A stretch of 64,000 nucleotides of DNA from Macrothele yani (GCA_039090855.1 CM076999.1:116125072-116189071); one strand, 5' to 3'; counted from the stretch's first letter, positions 51,455 through 62,850 are shown. Notes: a model not told the origin generated them from the letters alone. Numbers and translations are program-made.

Positions 51455-51916
51455 TCTTAAAAGAAAAGTGTTTGATCAATGCATCCTTCCAGTGCTTACG
51501 TATGGTGCAGAGACGTGGACCTTAACTAAAAGAGACATACAAAGGCTGCAGACAACTCAAAGCAGCATGGAGAGGAGCATACTTGGTGTAACCAGGAGAG
51601 ATAAGAAGAGGAACTCGTGGATCCGAAAAATGACAAGAGTGGAAGACATCATGATCAGAGTTAAATCCCTGAAATGGCAATAGGCTGGACATACTGCCTG
51701 AAGGACAGACCATCGATGGACAGCCGAAATTTTAGATTGGATTCCAAGGGACAGGAAAAGACCCAGAAGAAGACCACATGGGAGATGGGTGGATGAAATT
51801 CGAAAGTATGCAGGGGTGACATGGAGGAGACTGGCACAAGACAGACCGTTGTGGAGGAAACTTGGGGAGACCTTCGTCCAGCAGTGGATTGATAATGGTT
51901 GATGATGATGATGATG
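51455..51916 (+). mobile_element. RTE-like LINE, 3' end copy with target duplication
   Basis: Encodes FDQCILPVLTYGAETWTLTK, TQSSMERSILGVTRRDKKRN, then WTAEILDWIPRDRKRPRRRP and RLAQDRPLWRKLGETFVQQW followed by stops and a (GATGAT)n tail. This is the ORF2 C-terminus of RTE-type elements. Flanked by ATTCACCAGAAA (51443-51454, 51917-51928), so it is a 5'-truncated retrotransposition product. A frame change lies near 51680. Confidence 0.92.
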
Positions 51917-51928
51917 ATTCACCAGAAA

Positions 51929-52936
51929 ACCTTTTTTTAGTAGGAATAACATTATCAGCGTCGGTTAAAATGCACGTGAACCGATTCTTTTGCCAAAATT
52001 TTTGCCATACACTTCAAAATTTGTGTTCCCTCCCATCATGCTTAGCCCCCTAATAGCCCACCCAGTCCTGAGCGGCACCACTGAAGTGGAGAAACTCGAG
52101 AGGGCGCGTCCGCGAAATTCAACCCGCCAAATTTAGCACATAAAGAAAAAGCAAATCGAAGTTTGAAAGAGGAATTCTACTCAAAAATTAAAATTTATGA
52201 CTGTTTATTCCGGATGTTATGAGCGAGAAAAAAAAAATCTTAAACATGAGTGCTCGACTTCTCGCAATTAAGGAGCGATGCCCAGGATCAAGATGGCGGC
52301 GATAAAGGTTACTTCCATTCCAGGAAGATCAGTTAAACAACTCTTCATGCTTCTTCCACTGAACGGGAGGGGGGATGAAAGGGAGGCACGGACGCCCGAT
52401 TTATCAGCAAAAAAAAGAAAGAAAAGGAGGTAGGGAGGACACGCTGTTCTTCTCTGCTCGTGAAAGGGGGATAGGGAAGCGGCCAACAGCTCAAAGGTTG
52501 AACCGACTGGCGTCAAGCAGTCTGGGACGGCCGCCATTTCTGCATCGTTGCCACGAGGAAGGACCCTTGAATCTGTTCCAAGGAACCCATTAAAGACCTC
52601 TTCCTCCTATCTTATTTATTTTTCTCTCCACACATCACTCCGAACTCTGACGGCCTGACGAGGAAAAGGCACCCACGAAAAGATTTATTAGCTGGCGCGT
52701 AAATAAAATGGAAAACGTTTACTCCAAAGACAGAATAATACCGTCCGAAATGGTTCACCAAAGATTCCTAATTAACATTCCGGTAGTTGAATATAAGAGA
52801 CTCAATTTTCACTAGCAGGTGCCTTAAACTGAGCTTAAATACGTCACAGGCGAAACAGAGCTGCGAGGAAAGTTGGTTTAATTGTCAAATATTTTTTAAC
52901 TACATATAATTCGAGTCTACATACTTGTGATGTTGT
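51929..52936. other. Unannotated stretch, partly GC-rich
   Basis: 52060-52600 is GC-richer, with CAAGATGGCGGC at 52288-52299, a YY1-type core-promoter motif, and CTGGCGTCAAGCAGTCTG at about 52508, which recurs at 58402. An 89-codon minus frame (52268-52537) has no nameable family. It could be an edge of a host gene or another repeat. Confidence 0.3.
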
Positions 52937-53117
52937 TTATAATAAATTATCAACGTTTAGTCACAATTAAATGTTTTATTAACATCAACTATAGTTTCGC
53001 AGAGCGTTTGGCTCGGCATCATTCGTCTTGATGATACCGAGCCAAACGCTCTGCGAAACTATAGTCGATGTTAGCAAAAACCTTTAATTGTGAATAAACG
53101 TTGATAATTTATTCTAA
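52937..53117. repeat. Palindrome with ~85-bp arms
   Basis: Arms around TCGTCTTG (53023-53030) share AGTTTCGCAGAGCGTTTGGC + TCGG and ATAAATTATCAACGTTTA with about 10% mismatch. The arm sequence recurs singly at 53464-53530 and 54129-54165. Confidence 0.9.
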
Positions 53118-53576
53118 ACTTTTTAATTAATAATAATTTTCCAATACTTTCTATACTCGTGAGAATCTTCGAGTTACGTACAACTGGCCACATTCAGTTT
53201 TAGAGCCACGAAACTGCTCTGCATAAAAGAAAGTAGTGTTCCTACATTTCTCCCTACTTGAGTAATTGGTATGCACAATTTTTTTTCCTCGTACCTCATT
53301 ATCATTAAGAAATATATACGATTTTCTGGCTGTACGACAGAGCGCAGAACTGGCCACAAAAGGGGCTGCGCAAAAATTGCAGTTTCTTGGCACTATAATG
53401 AGAATTGCACTTTAATTTGGGGAAATGAAAGAATATATGGCTTAAATATTAAATAAAATAGAAACGTTTGTTCACAATTCAAAGTTTACTTAACAGCGAC
53501 TATAGTTCAGCAGCACGTTTGGCTCGGCATCATCAGGACAAATGGAGTGTAAACATTCAATTCATTGTGACATCAT

Positions 53577-53869
53577 CAGAGTTCTGACGGTCACGGATTT
53601 TGATGAGTTGTTTCCACGCACTTGAAAGAAATGGAGTAGACATCATTTCATTGACAAGCCGTGAAGAATTCCGGTATATGTGGAAGCTAATATATTAAGT
53701 TTGATAGTCGATTACCTGATTCAACTATCAAGTTTAATATATTAGAAGGTTTCCACATACACAGGACCTGTTCACGGCTTGTCAACGACATAACGTCTAC
53801 TCCATTTCTTTCAAGCGCGTGGAAACAACTCACCAAAATCCGTGACCGTCAGAACTCTGATGATGTCAC
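53577..53869. repeat. Palindrome with ~140-bp arms
   Basis: GTGACATCATCAGAGTTCTG at the left end is mirrored exactly at the right. Arms agree at roughly 90% to a centre near 53723. Confidence 0.92.
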
Positions 53870-53967
53870 ATCATTTCATTTTCGCTGTTATAGAATCATG
53901 ATTTATTATTACATTATTTATCTATTTTTATGACAACAGCAAGGAAGCTCCGAAAAAAGGTTCGCAG

Positions 53968-54043
53968 AGTCCTGATTTAGCCCCGAGCTCCCTAAATATT
54001 AAAAATATTTAATATTTAGGGAGCTCGGGGCTAAATCAGGACT
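53968..54043. repeat. Perfect 33-bp-arm palindrome
   Basis: 53968-54000 and 54011-54043 are exact reverse complements with a 10-nt AT spacer. The arm core is GCCCCGAGCTCCC. Confidence 0.97.
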
Positions 54044-54240
54044 AATATTTTTTTAAATGTACTAAATCATATATTATATATAATTTATGACTACAAAAAC
54101 TTGTAATGTTGAGATTAAATAAAATTAGCAACGTTTGTTCACAATTCAATGTTTATTCAACATCGATGATGTCATACCAGATGATTTGAATGTTTAGGCT
54201 CCATTTGTCTAATGACGCTGAGCCAAAAGCTCTACAAAAC

Positions 54241-54429
54241 TTTTTTTTTTTTTTAATTTGGGGTTTAAAGACTACTGTGAGCAACTCAGTGGGCTATATA
54301 TAAGCAGTCGCCCGTCCCTAATTTAGGGCCACTGGCTCTAGGGAAGGGGAAGAGGCAGGGCCATAAGTACGACAAACACAACATCCATGCCTCAGCGGGA
54401 TTCGAACCCGGACCCTTCACGGACGAATG
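54241..54429 (-). mobile_element. SINE A, copy 11, head truncated
   Basis: T tail (54241-54254), body and B box (GGGATTCGAACCCG) present. It breaks off after GGACGAATGA before the A box. Confidence 0.88.
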
Positions 54430-55617
54430 AAAGAACGAAAACGTGGGATTTTTAAACGCTGGGCTTTTTGACTCAGATACTAAATATTTACATAACATGT
54501 GAAGTTCTTAATATTGCTCTTTTCCTTAGGCACAAAATATTAATTACGATGTCTTATGCCAAGGCCATTTTAACAGTTTTTATTCTAACGATGTGATATT
54601 CATAACGTTTACGTATCAACTCCAGTTAATATTATTGCGCTTTTCCGAATATAGTATGAGTCATGCTGAGAGTTGTATAAAAATAAAATGTATCGGCGTA
54701 CACAACCATTAAAACAGAAAACTTGCTGCAAACCCGCGAAGCACGATAACAATAAGATAATTTAAAGAAAAAATAATATAACAATAATTATTAGAACATT
54801 ACAGATTCCACAGAGGACAAAAGTACATTACGACAGAATGCGTAGAAATGTGTGTAAAATGGACCTTAAGGCCAAAAGTTTAAAATATTGAACTATGAAC
54901 CTCATAAAAACAAGATACTAATTAAAGAAAGTTTTTATATTGAGAAAAGCAGTTCCGTTAATGAACCTTCAAAAATTATAAATAGCATTTTCAACAACTT
55001 AATTCAAAAATAGTAGACTTATAGAATACAAAAGGAAAATATTTTATTTTTATAACTGGCAACTACAAGAGAAACCTGGCAATAAAATTTAAATTCTTTC
55101 TGTGTAAACGGAACTTTTGTTACAGTTCCTATATATTGAGAACAGGCCTTGAAAAAATCAAGAGGCCAGAAACGTCTGTAAAAACAAAAGAACTCACTAT
55201 CGGAAGATGTGAAAAATAGTTGAACATTCTCACGTTAAGATAGAATTAAATATATTAATCTGAGTAAAGACTTGAGTAGTGTTTTAATTGCTGTAAATAA
55301 CATTTTTATTTTTTTAATCTACAAGCCAAAACTATTTGCAAAATCTGCTAATAATTTGGAAACTATCCGCGTACGGCGTACGCGTGTACGTCTATATTCT
55401 GCGACTCTGGCTATACTGTAATTCCTTTGCATCGCCGGAAACCGTAGTTTAAAAAAATGTACTAAGTAATTTATTTTGTTTTCATATACACTTCTGTTTC
55501 CCCACATTCAAGTACAATTCTCGCTTGGCTTACATAGAACGTTTCCTCGATTCAATTCTCATTGGATGGCCAAGAAACGGCAATTTTTATAAGGCCCCTT
55601 GAACTTTTGTGGTCAGT

Positions 55618-56849
55618 TGTTAGGGTGGCCGATTGTCCGAACCCCGAATCTTCGGCTGAGATGAGTCACATGTCCCTAACTCAGGGGTACTAACCATCAC
55701 TAACCCCACGGATGTGAGACAGCCGGGGTCATTAGAACCAAAGGTTTATCCCTGAATTTCAAACTAGGGGTGTGCTTGAAAAAAACAATTGGATTGGGGG
55801 AGGGGTGGGGGAGGGAGCGGGATTTGGATGAAAGAAAATTTTTATGGTGATATATTTAGAATTTAAAACGTTGAAAACTCTTCAAAAGAAAAATCGTTTT
55901 TTCAAAACAACACACAGTTATTTATTATTGTGTGTTTGTGTGTGTGTATGTGCGCGCGCGCGCGTTGCATTGCGCAATGAATCAGTAGTCTTATCTAAGA
56001 CGCACCGTCTGCGTGTCACAGAAGGCTCCCCCAACTCTTTTCAAACTAGGAAGGGTTCGTACACAGGGGGATGCCACCACATCTCGAAATCAGGGTGGGG
56101 GAGTATTGCTGGGATAAATTTAATAGCAACTTTAAGAAAAACTAAAAAATAAAATAAAAAAATGTTAATACTTCTGATTACAGTTGGTGCAATTCCCCAT
56201 TTCCTTGGATACATACTCATTAATTTTGTGACTGTCTTGAAGTCTTTGCACGTTTTGAAGCACAAAACAATCTACCTAAAGTTTGGTATATTTTTTTTAA
56301 TGTTCCGTCCATCCATTTTTCATAAAATTGGTAAAACCTGAAGAGTTTGTAGGGCGCATTTTAGGTGTTTTTTAAGGCTTTTTTCCTTATTTTAATAATT
56401 TAATTTCGTAAAGTCTCCAATTGTTTGTTCCAGCGTACTCATTTTTTTTTCTTTTTTTCTGAATCAACTGTTTTCATAATATTACAAATTTTTCTTTGCA
56501 GGCTACTGCATCGTGTGTGCGTTGATTATTGTTACTAAAATATGCTATGCAAAGTCTGCAGTTCTATATGTTCCCTATGAACTCCTAAAGCCGTTGACAG
56601 ATCTGGACCAAATTTTGCATAGTTACTCTCTAAGACCCCGTGGAAAACATAGCCTACCATGAAGCCAGGAAAACCCACTTCTCTCCCCCCTGATACTTTG
56701 TGATAATTTATGTTTAATGCATTAAGGCGCCCGTTATTTTTAAAATATTATATTTTCATATAATTGCTACAAATAAAGGAACAAGCGGGATTTGTCTAAC
56801 AAGCAAATTAATTTCAATATTATGAACTATGATTTTTATGTAATTTTAA
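55618..56849. other. Unannotated stretch
   Basis: Contains a (TG)n(CG)n tract at 55930-55965 and a TTGCATTGCGCAATGAA palindrome. No gene recognised. Confidence 0.35.
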
Positions 56850-57850
56850 ATTGAATCGAAAATTTATGGGACAACTCAACCCAAAATCCAAGGAAGTGAA
56901 ATTATTAAGCGAACCTGAGAACCCTCGGCGGCATGAATTCCAGAATGCCCCCGAAAAAAGCGAACTGTTGGACAAATCAATCCAAGAAAGTGGAATTTTT
57001 AAGAGAAGCTGAGACCCCTCAACAGCGTGAATTCCAGAATGCCCGCGAAAAACTATTGGACAAATCAATGCAAAATCCAAGACAGTAAAATTATTAAAAT
57101 AAGCTGAAACCCCTCAACAATGTAAATTCCAGAATGCCCCCGAAAAAAGCGCAAATCTATTGGACAAATCAATCCAAGGAAGTGAAATTATTAAAAGAAG
57201 CTGAGACCCCCCCCCCCTCATCAGCATGAATGAATTCCAAAATGCCCCTGAAAAGAGCGAAAATCTATTGGACAAATCCATCCAAAATCCAAGAAATTGA
57301 AATTATTAAGAGAAGCTGAGACCCCTTCACCAGCATGATGAATTCCAAAATGTCCATGAAAAGAGCAAAAATCTATTGGACAAATCGATCCAAAATCAAA
57401 GAAATTGAAATTGTTAAGATAAGCTAAGACCCCCCCCTCATCAGCATGAATAAATTCCAGAATGCACCTGAAAAAAGCGAAAATATATTGGACAAATCGG
57501 TCCAAAATCCGAGAAAGTGAAGAGAAGCTGAGACCCCCCTCAACAGCATGAATAAATTCCAGAATGTCCCTGAAAAATGCGAAAATATATTGGACAAATC
57601 GATCCAAAATCCGAGAAAGTGAAATTATTAAGAGAAGCTGAGACCCCTCGGCAGCATGAATTTCATAATGCCCGCGAAAAAAGCGAAAATCTACTGGACA
57701 AATCACTCCAAAATCCAAGAAAGTGAAATTATTAAGAGAAGCCGAGACCCCCACACAGCGTGAATTCCACAAAGCCTCCCGAAAGAAAGCAAAAATCTAT
57801 TGGACAAATCATCAATCCAAAATCAGAGAAAAATGTTCGTTAAGCTCTAG
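56850..57850. repeat. ~104-bp tandem array, about 9.5 copies
   Basis: Each unit has TTGGACAAATCAATCCAAAA, AGTGAAATTATTAAGAGAAG, CTGAGACCCCTC and ATGAATTCCAGAATGCCC. Lengths vary from 88 to about 110, mainly by C-run length and loss of blocks. Open frames on the minus strand (183 and 86 codons) are repeat translations. Confidence 0.93.
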
Positions 57851-57912
57851 TTCAGAAGCTGATTCATTTTTTTTTTTTTTTGTTAAATCCGAGCAATGCT
57901 GGGTACGTCTGT

Positions 57913-58157
57913 CAGTGACGTAGCCAAGAATTTTTTTAGTGGGGGGGGGGGCGGGGGGGGGCGCATGGATTCATTGATGAAAGGCTCCCGGAAAAAAATA
58001 CTCCAAGTAGGAATACGTCCAGAATTTTTAAAAGTCAAAAATGAAAAAACGTTATGAAAAACTGTTATTTGTATATATCGCTTTAAATTCGTGCTCAATC
58101 GTCCTCCAAAGGGGTCGACCCGAGGAGCCCCCCCCCCTCCCGCTGGCTACGCCTATG
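57913..58157. mobile_element. hAT-type MITE (245 bp)
   Basis: Left end CAGTGACGTAGCCAAGAATT, then a G run. Right end a C run, then GCTGGCTACGCCTATG. The flanks ACGTCTGT and ACCTCTGT agree at 7 of 8 positions, as expected for an old hAT target duplication. No ORF. Confidence 0.82.
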
Positions 58158-58165
58158 ACCTCTGT

Positions 58166-58824
58166 CAGTTATTTAAATAAAAAAGAATCGTAGCAGTACC
58201 GAAAACATGTGATTTTTAATGCGCTTAATCAAACAAATTATAAAAAAGAAAATGTGCAGAATTGAAAATAAAGAGTTGAGAACCGTTTTGGCCTGAACGC
58301 TGATAAGTTTCCGCTGGACTGGGGATAGAGGAATTTAGCTTGAGCTGCTCGCCAAGGAAGTTTCAAGGCTATTAAAGCTGCTGCTCTGTGTGTGCTACTC
58401 TGGCGTCAAGCAGTCTGAGAAGGATGCTTGCGTCGTCCCAGCACATGTGCACGTGTCATTAAACCGGTTCCCCCACGGCACAGCAACAACGTAGGCATTG
58501 TACAGGCGGCCATTTTCGCCTCAGGAGAAGACCCGCCGTAACGCAGCTCGGATTCCACTCAAGAGAAGAGGAGGGGGGGGGGACACTGCGAGAGCAAACT
58601 CGATCATCTTCTCTGAAAGCCTTTTTTTTTTTTTTTTTTCGCCTCCACAATTAAAGGCGTCAAAATTTGATGAAACCGATCGTAGCTGCTCTTTATGCCT
58701 TGCAAAACACAGCCAGTGCGACATAACAATATATATACAATGACGAAAATGTGTGCCCTTATTGGGGGTGGAAACCGCGCCCTTTCCTAGTATCCAACAC
58801 CTGTGACTCAGCAATCATGGTCAG
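58166..58824. other. Unannotated stretch
   Basis: Holds CTCTGGCGTCAAGCAGTCTG (58400), shared with 52506, a CGGCCATTTTCGCC (reverse of an AAATGGCCG YY1-like site) at 58508, a G run at 58575 and a T run at 58622. Confidence 0.3.
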
Positions 58825-59082
58825 TTGACAACCCCGTCCAAGGCAGGGTGGGGAGAATTCCAAGCTGGCATTGTAACAGTTTCAGAAAGACACACTGAAG
58901 ATGAGGTAAAAGAGCTGGCTGCAGCATCGTCTTCTCGTAAAATGTCTTCTACTCTCAAGGTTAGCTACGAGGACGCGGAAACCAGTCCATTCCTGGGGAA
59001 TACAAAGTTGGCAGGGAAGAGAAGTAAAATGAGCTTCAAAATCGCAAGCATAGCATGTTACAGAACCGGAAAAGTCCATTAA
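58825..59082 (+). CDS. Unidentified 85-codon ORF
   Basis: Opens MTTPSKAGWGEFQAGIVTVS and ends ACYRTGKVH. The middle (TEDEVKELAAASSSRKMSST) is acidic then Ser-rich, with no membrane segment and no motif I know. TTTCAG at 58881-58886 and GAGGTAAAAG at 58900 would fit splice sites, so a short exon is conceivable. It may equally be chance. Confidence 0.15.
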   Translation: MTTPSKAGWGEFQAGIVTVSERHTEDEVKELAAASSSRKMSSTLKVSYEDAETSPFLGNTKLAGKRSKMSFKIASIACYRTGKVH

Positions 59083-59500
59083 TTCAATAAACCTGTTGTT
59101 AAATTCTACGCGCACGCATACATAACAAATTACAGCATCTGTGCCAGCATTCGTTATTATACGTGTAGTAACAAGGACGAACACCTCACCAACAACGACG
59201 CGTAAAATTATGACAAAGCTGCCGTCAGAAAATAAAATCTCAGTCAGTTAGAAATATCTAATTCAAACGCCCTTCCGTCAATTTAATTATAAATTCATCA
59301 TTTACTCTTGATGTACATACAGTAAGTTCCGCTTGCATGGATATTCGCACGTGCCTATATTTGGAGAATTAAACCTGAACAAAAACTGTCTCATAACATT
59401 GTTAGAAGTCAGCGTTTAATCGAATAACTTGCTCACATAATTATTTCTGTATGTAACAAATGAGGTGTTTTCAGGCATTCCGCACCAATCTCTTTTCTTT
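59083..59500. other. Unannotated stretch
   Basis: AT-rich, no recognised feature. Confidence 0.3.
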
Positions 59501-59935
59501 TACGCTTTCCAACCGTAGGTTGAAGAAGCGTATACGCTCCAGCTTTGTCCGTCTGCACGATAACTCGCGCAAAAATGGTTCCATTTCGAAGAAAATTTTT
59601 AGTATGTGGTAGGGGACCACCTGGGGACGAGCCCTATTGAAAATAGGCGGAATGGAGTCAAAGGTCAGGACATAAGAGCGGCGGGACCCATTCCATTGCT
59701 CTCATGCGTCATAACTTACGTAAAAATGCTTCTATTGCGACAAAACTTTAGGTTGTTGTTCCGGAGGTATACTGAAACAATTCTGTTTAATATAAACGAA
59801 ATGGGGACATTGGAGCGAGATTTATTTCACAGCCATTGTCCTCATAACTTCAGTAATAACTTGAGTAATGGTTTCTGGTATGTTGGAAAGCGTATCATAA
59901 TCACTGCATTGCATGATTTCACTAAATTATTTTTC
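59501..59935 (-). repeat. Repeat E, inverted shorter copy
   Basis: TACGCTTTCCAACCGTAGGT at the left matches the right end of 41262-42138. Only about two tandem units remain. One keeps AGTCAAAGGTCAGG (59656), the other has lost the phrase. The right part (TATGTTGGAAAGCGTATCAT) matches the left end of the first copy. Confidence 0.88.
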
Positions 59936-59957
59936 TTTTTCCAATGGTATACATCAA

Positions 59958-60070
59958 TTTTTTTATTGCAGGTTTAACGACCAAAGTGAGCAACTCAACG
60001 GGCTATAAGCTGTTGCCCGTCCCTAATTTAGGGCCATTGGTTCCAGGGAAGGGAGAGAGCCAATGCCGTA
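59958..60070 (-). mobile_element. SINE A, copy 12, 3' part
   Basis: GGTTTAACGACCAAAGTGAG to GAGAGAGCCAATGCCGTA. It ends abruptly at GGCAGGGCCGGATTAAGCC, a hAT-like terminus whose partner was not found. Confidence 0.82.
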
Positions 60071-60724
60071 GGCAGGGCCGGATTAAGCCTTGGGGCCCAC
60101 CAGGACGAGCCCAGGTGGAATGAACAGACAGATAGACAGAGGGTTTTATAAAATAGTTTTACTTTTGTCTCGTATGATCTCCACTTGGTCAGAAACAGAG
60201 GCTGTAAGGACAGATTGTAAGGCAGTGACTCACCAAGGGTAAAGGTTACATGTCGCTGTGTGCAGTGGGGTCGACCAAACAATTCCAGCATTTTCACTAC
60301 TATCCACCCGTACCTCTCAATTTGCACTTGGAACCGTTAATGGTCGAAGTTCCCTCTGGCTTCACACCAGTAGTGCACCTAGAAATTTCCCAAGGGAGTG
60401 GCGCAGAAATTTTTTCAAAGGTGGGGTGCCCCCCCAAATTTATAGGGAAAAATAGTAAAGTGCCATAACAACTAAGGAGGTTGATTTTTTTACATTTATT
60501 CTTATCCAGTTACTAGTACCGTTACAGTACACGAAAGTTAAATGATTAGGAGAAGCAGTAGATGAAATACCTTTTCTGGTTCGATTTTTCTAAATATATT
60601 TAACAGAACTACTCAATTATAATTATTGTCTGATATAATTATACGGTTCATGATTAAGAAGCATGTGTAGATCGCGTATCATGTTTTTTTTGTTACAAAG
60701 TTCGACTTAATAATTTTTGCTCTG
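60071..60724. other. Unannotated stretch
   Basis: May begin with a hAT-like terminus (CAGGGCCGGATTAAGCC at 60074). A second terminus-like phrase AGTAGTGCACCTAGAAATTT is at 60371. No matching ends located. No gene. Confidence 0.3.
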
Positions 60725-61240
60725 TCCACGACCACGAATTTTCAGGAGCGTGGGGTTAATTCACCCTCTCCCAAGTTTCTAAGAGCGCAGGCAAGTGTTC
60801 AAGGTAAGGGATTTGCTCGCAATTTCTGCTTCATGTTGTGTTTAGTGGCAGATTATGTATGCCCTCCCCCCCTCCTCCAGAAATTTGGCGAAGTCTGTAA
60901 AAGGGATACGAAATGCTTGGTTTGGAGGGCTCTACCCCCAACTTCCGTAATTTTATATTCTGGACCTTTACAGTCGGTCAGTGTATCCTCGATGTTACCC
61001 ATGAAGAGATCTTAGAAACTGCGGGGGAGATTCACCCCATCCCCCTGAAAATTCGTGGTCGTGTACAGAATCATTATATTAAAGCATGGTACTAATGTTT
61101 ACAGCTCAACATCTATTTTAACATTTTGGGGGAAGCCCCAAAAAGTTAAAATGGATCTTGGATACACTGACATACTCCAGCGGCCCAGAATATAATATTA
61201 CGGAAGTTGGGGGTAGAGCTCCCCCTCCCCAAATGTACCT
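60725..61240. repeat. Inverted-repeat structure
   Basis: CACGACCACGAATTTTCAGG (60727) is inverted at 61047-61066, and GTAGAGCTCCCCC/GGGCTCTACCCCC with CCCAACTTCCGTAAT (60936) is inverted at 61196-61225. The two pairs interleave rather than nest, suggesting duplication plus inversion of one block. Confidence 0.75.
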
Positions 61241-61249
61241 CGGAATTTA

Positions 61250-61410
61250 TTCCTTCAAATTGAAGTACAATTCACGCTTGTCTTACATGGAACGTTTTCT
61301 CGAAATTCGTTTGGAGTTCCCAATTCAGTTCTCAATATAGGCCCAGAAAAGGCAATCTTATAGCGCCCCCCTTGAACTTTTGTGGCCAGTTGCCCTAAAC
61401 TCGTATGAAC
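61250..61410. repeat. Foldback element I, right-end fragment
   Basis: AAGTACAATTCACGCTTGTC, CATGGAACGTTTTCTCGA and CCCCTTGAACTTTTGTGGCC match 55508-55612. CCTAAACTCGTAT matches 51223-51235. Confidence 0.8.
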
Positions 61411-61659
61411 CGGCATGAAAATTCAGACAAACAGAGTTCCTTCCCCTCGTTAGGCACCTTGGACATTCAAAGTGTTCTTCGGCGGAACAGCAATTTGTGC
61501 GCGGCCCCTTATGAAAAACATGTAGCAATTTTCCAAGTTGCTGAAAGATGTGTGGCAGGGTTGCCGGTAAATTGCCACACTGGAATACACTGCCACACAT
61601 CAGTGTTCTTGGGTGGCAGTTTACAGTGGGGGTATTTTTACCGCTTTTCAGTTTTCAGG
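61411..61659. other. Unannotated stretch
   Basis: No recognised gene. GCCACACTGGAATACACTGCCACAC contains a short direct repeat. Confidence 0.3.
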
Positions 61660-61830
61660 TGTATTTTCTCCGGGTCTTTTTTTTTACCGTTTACCGAATT
61701 AGGAGGCCAGGGCATTAACAAAAAGTTACGAGCATGTTCCTCGAACCACTCTTGACGATTCTGGAAGCGTGCGTTGTATCTAAATCTCAACACTGAAGCA
61801 TTCTTTTCTTTCGTGGTCAAAACTGTATTC
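61660..61830 (-). pseudogene. Tc1-like transposase fragment
   Basis: YNARFQNRQEWFEEHARNFL followed by LMPWPPNS matches the segment between the second Asp and the SPD motif of Tc1-type transposases. The Asp codon itself reads Tyr. The rest is missing. Confidence 0.55.
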
Positions 61831-62198
61831 AGTAGAAATCGTTCAAATCAAGACCCGTAAAACTGTGCACCAGTGGCGTTCGACGAAACTGAAATTCGAA
61901 GGCAATAAAAATTTGACACGTAATTGGGAGATCATGAGGGCATGAAGTATTTTTGCTCCCAAATAAGCCAAGTAAGTTTCCATACAAAATCACGCGATGT
62001 GCTCATCACCATAAGTGATGGCATTTCTATATCAAATAAATCAACATGCTGGATGTCGGGAGGAGGGGCAAATGACCATCTTGGAGTAAAATAATATTGA
62101 CCGAAATGATGAGCCGAAAGGTTCCTCCTGCCTGTCCCGCTGTTTCGGCGCGGAATCAGTGATTCGCATAATGGACGGGTGCTTCTGCCTGCCGCTTA
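61831..62198. other. Unannotated stretch
   Basis: No recognised feature. Confidence 0.3.
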
Positions 62199-62561
62199 AT
62201 GCATCGGGGGACTGGATTCCCGTCCCAAATTGAAGCAGGACGAAGCACCCGCGACAAAGATGGCTATCTCCTCAGTTCACACCACCTCAGGGGGACCATT
62301 TCAACATCCAATTACGAGCAAAGTAATGAATCAGTGATATGTTCGGCCATTCCCCGTCATTTTCTAGAAAGCGAATTTATGACTCAGGACCGGTCTGATT
62401 TAAAGGAGCGCGTGATCGATCGCTATGACATTACGCGCGCTGCGTATCGCCCGAACAGGGATTATTACGCGCGACTAACCGTCGAAAAGAAAATTCGAGC
62501 CTCATCACGCAAACTGCAGCAAGCACTTCGAGGAATGCATTCGCGTAAGAGCAGCATTTAA
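62199..62561 (+). CDS. Unidentified 120-codon ORF in a CpG-richer block
   Basis: Starts MHRGTGFPSQIEAGRSTRDK. The C-terminal 60 residues are charged (SDLKERVIDRYDITRAAYRP, then LTVEKKIRASSRKLQQAL) and could form helices. No known domain is recognised and no neighbour supports it. CpG is more frequent here (CGATCGATCGC, ACGCGCGCTGCG) than in the transposon remnants. It may be a host exon, a conserved regulatory block or chance. Confidence 0.2.
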   Translation: MHRGTGFPSQIEAGRSTRDKDGYLLSSHHLRGTISTSNYEQSNESVICSAIPRHFLESEFMTQDRSDLKERVIDRYDITRAAYRPNRDYYARLTVEKKIRASSRKLQQALRGMHSRKSSI

Positions 62562-62850
62562 ATCCAACCTGCACATGCTAATTTGGAAGCACGCAGAGAT
62601 TAAGGAAACCTCCCTACTTAACACGCAGTTTTCCACGGAAAACAATTCATCCGTAAAACAGCCTTCAATATAAAATACTTTTATTTTCCTTTTCTACCTG
62701 CGATATTCTTGTTACAAACCTCCTCCTTTCGTGTTCTCTAAATCAGAACGGTTGTATCACATTTCTAACTTAACACATCACAGAATTCGTACTTTGGTAA
62801 ATTGGGCTATAAAATTCCTAGCAAATCTTTTCGGAAAAAATAAAAAAATA
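62562..62850. other. Unannotated AT-rich stretch
   Basis: No recognised feature. Confidence 0.3.

Larger units (their letters stand above)
53349..55617. mobile_element. Foldback element I, copy 2 (2.3 kb, rearranged)
   Basis: Outer ends ACTGGCCACAAAAGGGGCTG and the inverted GGCCCCTTGAACTTTTGTGG + TCAGT. Contains two further palindromes (53577, 53968), a SINE A fragment and a block at 54480-54660 that matches the arm of copy 1 (AATATTTACATAACATG, GTTTACGTATCAACTC). 54720-55500 is AT-rich and featureless. Confidence 0.7.

Noticed and set aside
57221..57772. 183-codon repeat protein on the minus strand
   Set aside because: It is a translation of a tandem array whose period happens to be near a multiple of three; the frame is interrupted elsewhere.
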